Shown in pieces: positions 41,609-42,884 of a DNA stretch of 42,884 nt (position 1 is its first letter; each line of letters opens with the position of its first letter). Source of the stretch: Ruminococcaceae bacterium UBA5413 (GTDB lineage Bacteria > Bacillota > Clostridia > Oscillospirales > Acutalibacteraceae); the NCBI GenBank assembly GCA_002409585.1, contig DHNP01000022.1, forward strand, positions 1 through 42,884, in the 5' to 3' direction. The translations under genes and the position numbers were made by a program. The notes below the pieces were generated by a model. The model was given only the letters and a program-made list of their open reading frames with translations. It did not search any database and had not been told where the DNA came from.

Positions 41609-42884
41609 GTCGCACCCTACGCGGGTGCGTGGATTGAAATTGCCGAAGGCGGACGCTCTTTTTGCTTGCTGTCTGGTCGCACCCTACGCGGGTGCGTGGA
41701 TTGAAATACAACAATAGCCGACGCAGCAGCTGCTATAATTCAGTCGCACCCTACGCGGGTGCGTGGATTGAAATATCATTTTGACTAATCTAACGATGAT
41801 ATGCACGAGTCGCACCCTACGCGGGTGCGTGGATTGAAATGCCCATGTAATCTTGGCATTGATTTTTGCGGGTGTCGCACCCTACGCGGGTGCGTGGATT
41901 GAAATAATGTAATAAGCTCCTTTTAAAATAATAAATTTGCCGTCGCACCCTACGCGGGTGCGTGGATTGAAATATTTTAAACCTAAGTCTTTCGGTGAGG
42001 GAACCCCGTCGCACCCTACGCGGGTGCGTGGATTGAAATATTATTCGAGATGTAAGGAGCTTTACAAGGCCAGTCGCACCCTACGCGGGTGCGTGGATTG
42101 AAATATTTCCAATCGGGCGGTATGAACGAGAGGCTGAGTCGCACCCTACGCGGGTGCGTGGATTGAAATACCCTTGCGCTCCGCTCCGTGCCTGCTCATG
42201 GTGCGTCGCACCCTACGCGGGTGCGTGGATTGAAATGTATGCAGGTTCGCGCAAATTGTGACTATGCATATGTCGCACCCTACGCGGGTGCGTGGATTGA
42301 AATTCACACACAATGTGACTATCAGAGGCAAGGCTGCGTCGCACCCTACGCGGGTGCGTGGATTGAAATAGCAAAATTGGATGCTGCGGAGAAGCCAGTA
42401 CGGGTCGCACCCTACGCGGGTGCGTGGATTGAAATCGATTGCTGGTGCTTCGGAGCGCCCTGCCAAGATGTCGCACCCTACGCGGGTGCGTGGATTGAAA
42501 TAATGCCTCCAACGGCAGATACAGTAGCAAAATGGGTCGCACCCTACGCGGGTGCGTGGATTGAAATGGATATTGTTTTTTTCACAAAACCTATTTCTTA
42601 AGTCGCACCCTACGCGGGTGCGTGGATTGAAATAAGCTGAAATATACAGTATCGGCCAAACTAAGCACGTCGCACCCTACGCGGGTGCGTGGATTGAAAT
42701 TATCTTTGCGCTTCCTTTCTTAGGTGGACTTTTGGTCGCACCCTACGCGGGTGCGTGGATTGAAATTGATGGTGTAGACGCATATTCTTTTAAGTTTATG
42801 TCGCACCCTACGCGGGTGCGTGGATTGAAATTATAATAGGATAAATATTAGGCCAAAAGTATTATTGTCGCACCCTACGCGGGT
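41609..42884 (+). CRISPR. Type I-C CRISPR array, 19 full repeats plus a cut 20th
   Basis: The repeat is 32 bp, starting GTCGCACCC and ending GTGGATTGAAAT, with stem CGCACCC/GGGTGCG around TACGC. Repeats start at 41609, 41676, 41743, 41809, 41874, 41942, 42008, 42073, 42138, 42205, 42272, 42338, 42404, 42470, 42536, 42602, 42669, 42735 and 42800; a partial one starts at 42867 and is cut by the window edge. All 19 full copies are identical, indicating an active or recently grown leader end. The 19 spacers are 33-36 nt and all different. I saw no spacer matching this window; short stretches open in one frame suggest phage coding targets, not tested. Confidence 0.99.

Noticed and set aside
41906..42337. 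Shared 9-mers between spacers (AAGCTCCTT in spacers 5 and 7 on opposite strands; TGTGACTAT in spacers 10 and 11)
   Set aside because: Too short to show a common target; chance is sufficient.
41817..42601. Open frames running through the CRISPR array on both strands
   Set aside because: They are built from repeat translations (IHAPA/RRVR or VAPYAGAWIE units) and are artefacts of the array.

Overview
The window looks like a chromosomal segment of a spore-forming anaerobic member of the Clostridia. It carries spoIVA, sipL (a clostridial partner of SpoIVA) and both dipicolinate synthase subunits. It also has a T-box leader, Gram-positive promoters with TTGACA/TATAAT-like boxes, strong AGGAGG ribosome sites and mixed-GC genes separated by AT-rich spacers. 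No rRNA, tRNA, insertion sequence or prophage was recognised.

Layout. 1-1.1 kb: orphan LuxR-type regulator. 1.1-10.8 kb (minus strand): a nine-gene nucleoside operon made of an RpiR-type regulator, class II aldolase, pyrimidine-nucleoside phosphorylase, BMP-type nucleoside ABC importer (lipoprotein, ATPase, two permeases), nucleoside hydrolase and an MtnA-type sugar-1-phosphate isomerase. It has one consensus promoter with a palindromic operator on the start site. The gene set suggests nucleoside -> ribose-1-P -> ribulose-1-P -> DHAP + glycolaldehyde. 11.0-12.5 kb: T-box leader and ilvE. 12.5-17.3 kb (minus): spoIVA, sipL, dpaB, dpaA. 17.3-24 kb (plus): murC, then ppx-ppk1-pfk, whose promoter is followed by a terminator-like leader. 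24-27.2 kb (minus): a hypothetical protein, a PHP phosphoesterase and a DUF4317 protein. 27.5-28.5 kb: DMT transporter. 28.6-33.4 kb: sulfur assimilation island (cysK, LysR regulator, Cys-containing leader peptide plus metY, and an Rrf2 regulator on the minus strand).

33.6-42.9 kb: a complete type I-C CRISPR-Cas locus in canonical order, cas3 | cas5-cas8-cas7-cas4-cas1-cas2 | array. Three parts are easy to miss. (1) cas2 is intact but has no ATG/GTG/TTG at its expected start; the only sensible start is CTG. (2) An internal AAGGAGGT + GTG within cas8 should produce the small subunit Cas11c. (3) Between cas3 and cas5, on the minus strand, lies a degenerate CRISPR-repeat-like unit. Its stem has changed but still pairs, its 11-nt handle is nearly intact, and it has its own extended -10 promoter. 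The 18 nt after its handle match (17/18, the mismatch at position 6) a site just downstream of the cas5 operon promoter. That site is flanked by TTC, the type I-C PAM. This is the pattern expected of a Cas-regulating, crRNA-like RNA (CreR type) that guides Cascade to repress its own operon, and it is the main finding here.

The array holds 19 complete identical 32-bp repeats and 19 spacers and runs off the right edge within a 20th repeat; its leader has a perfect consensus promoter.
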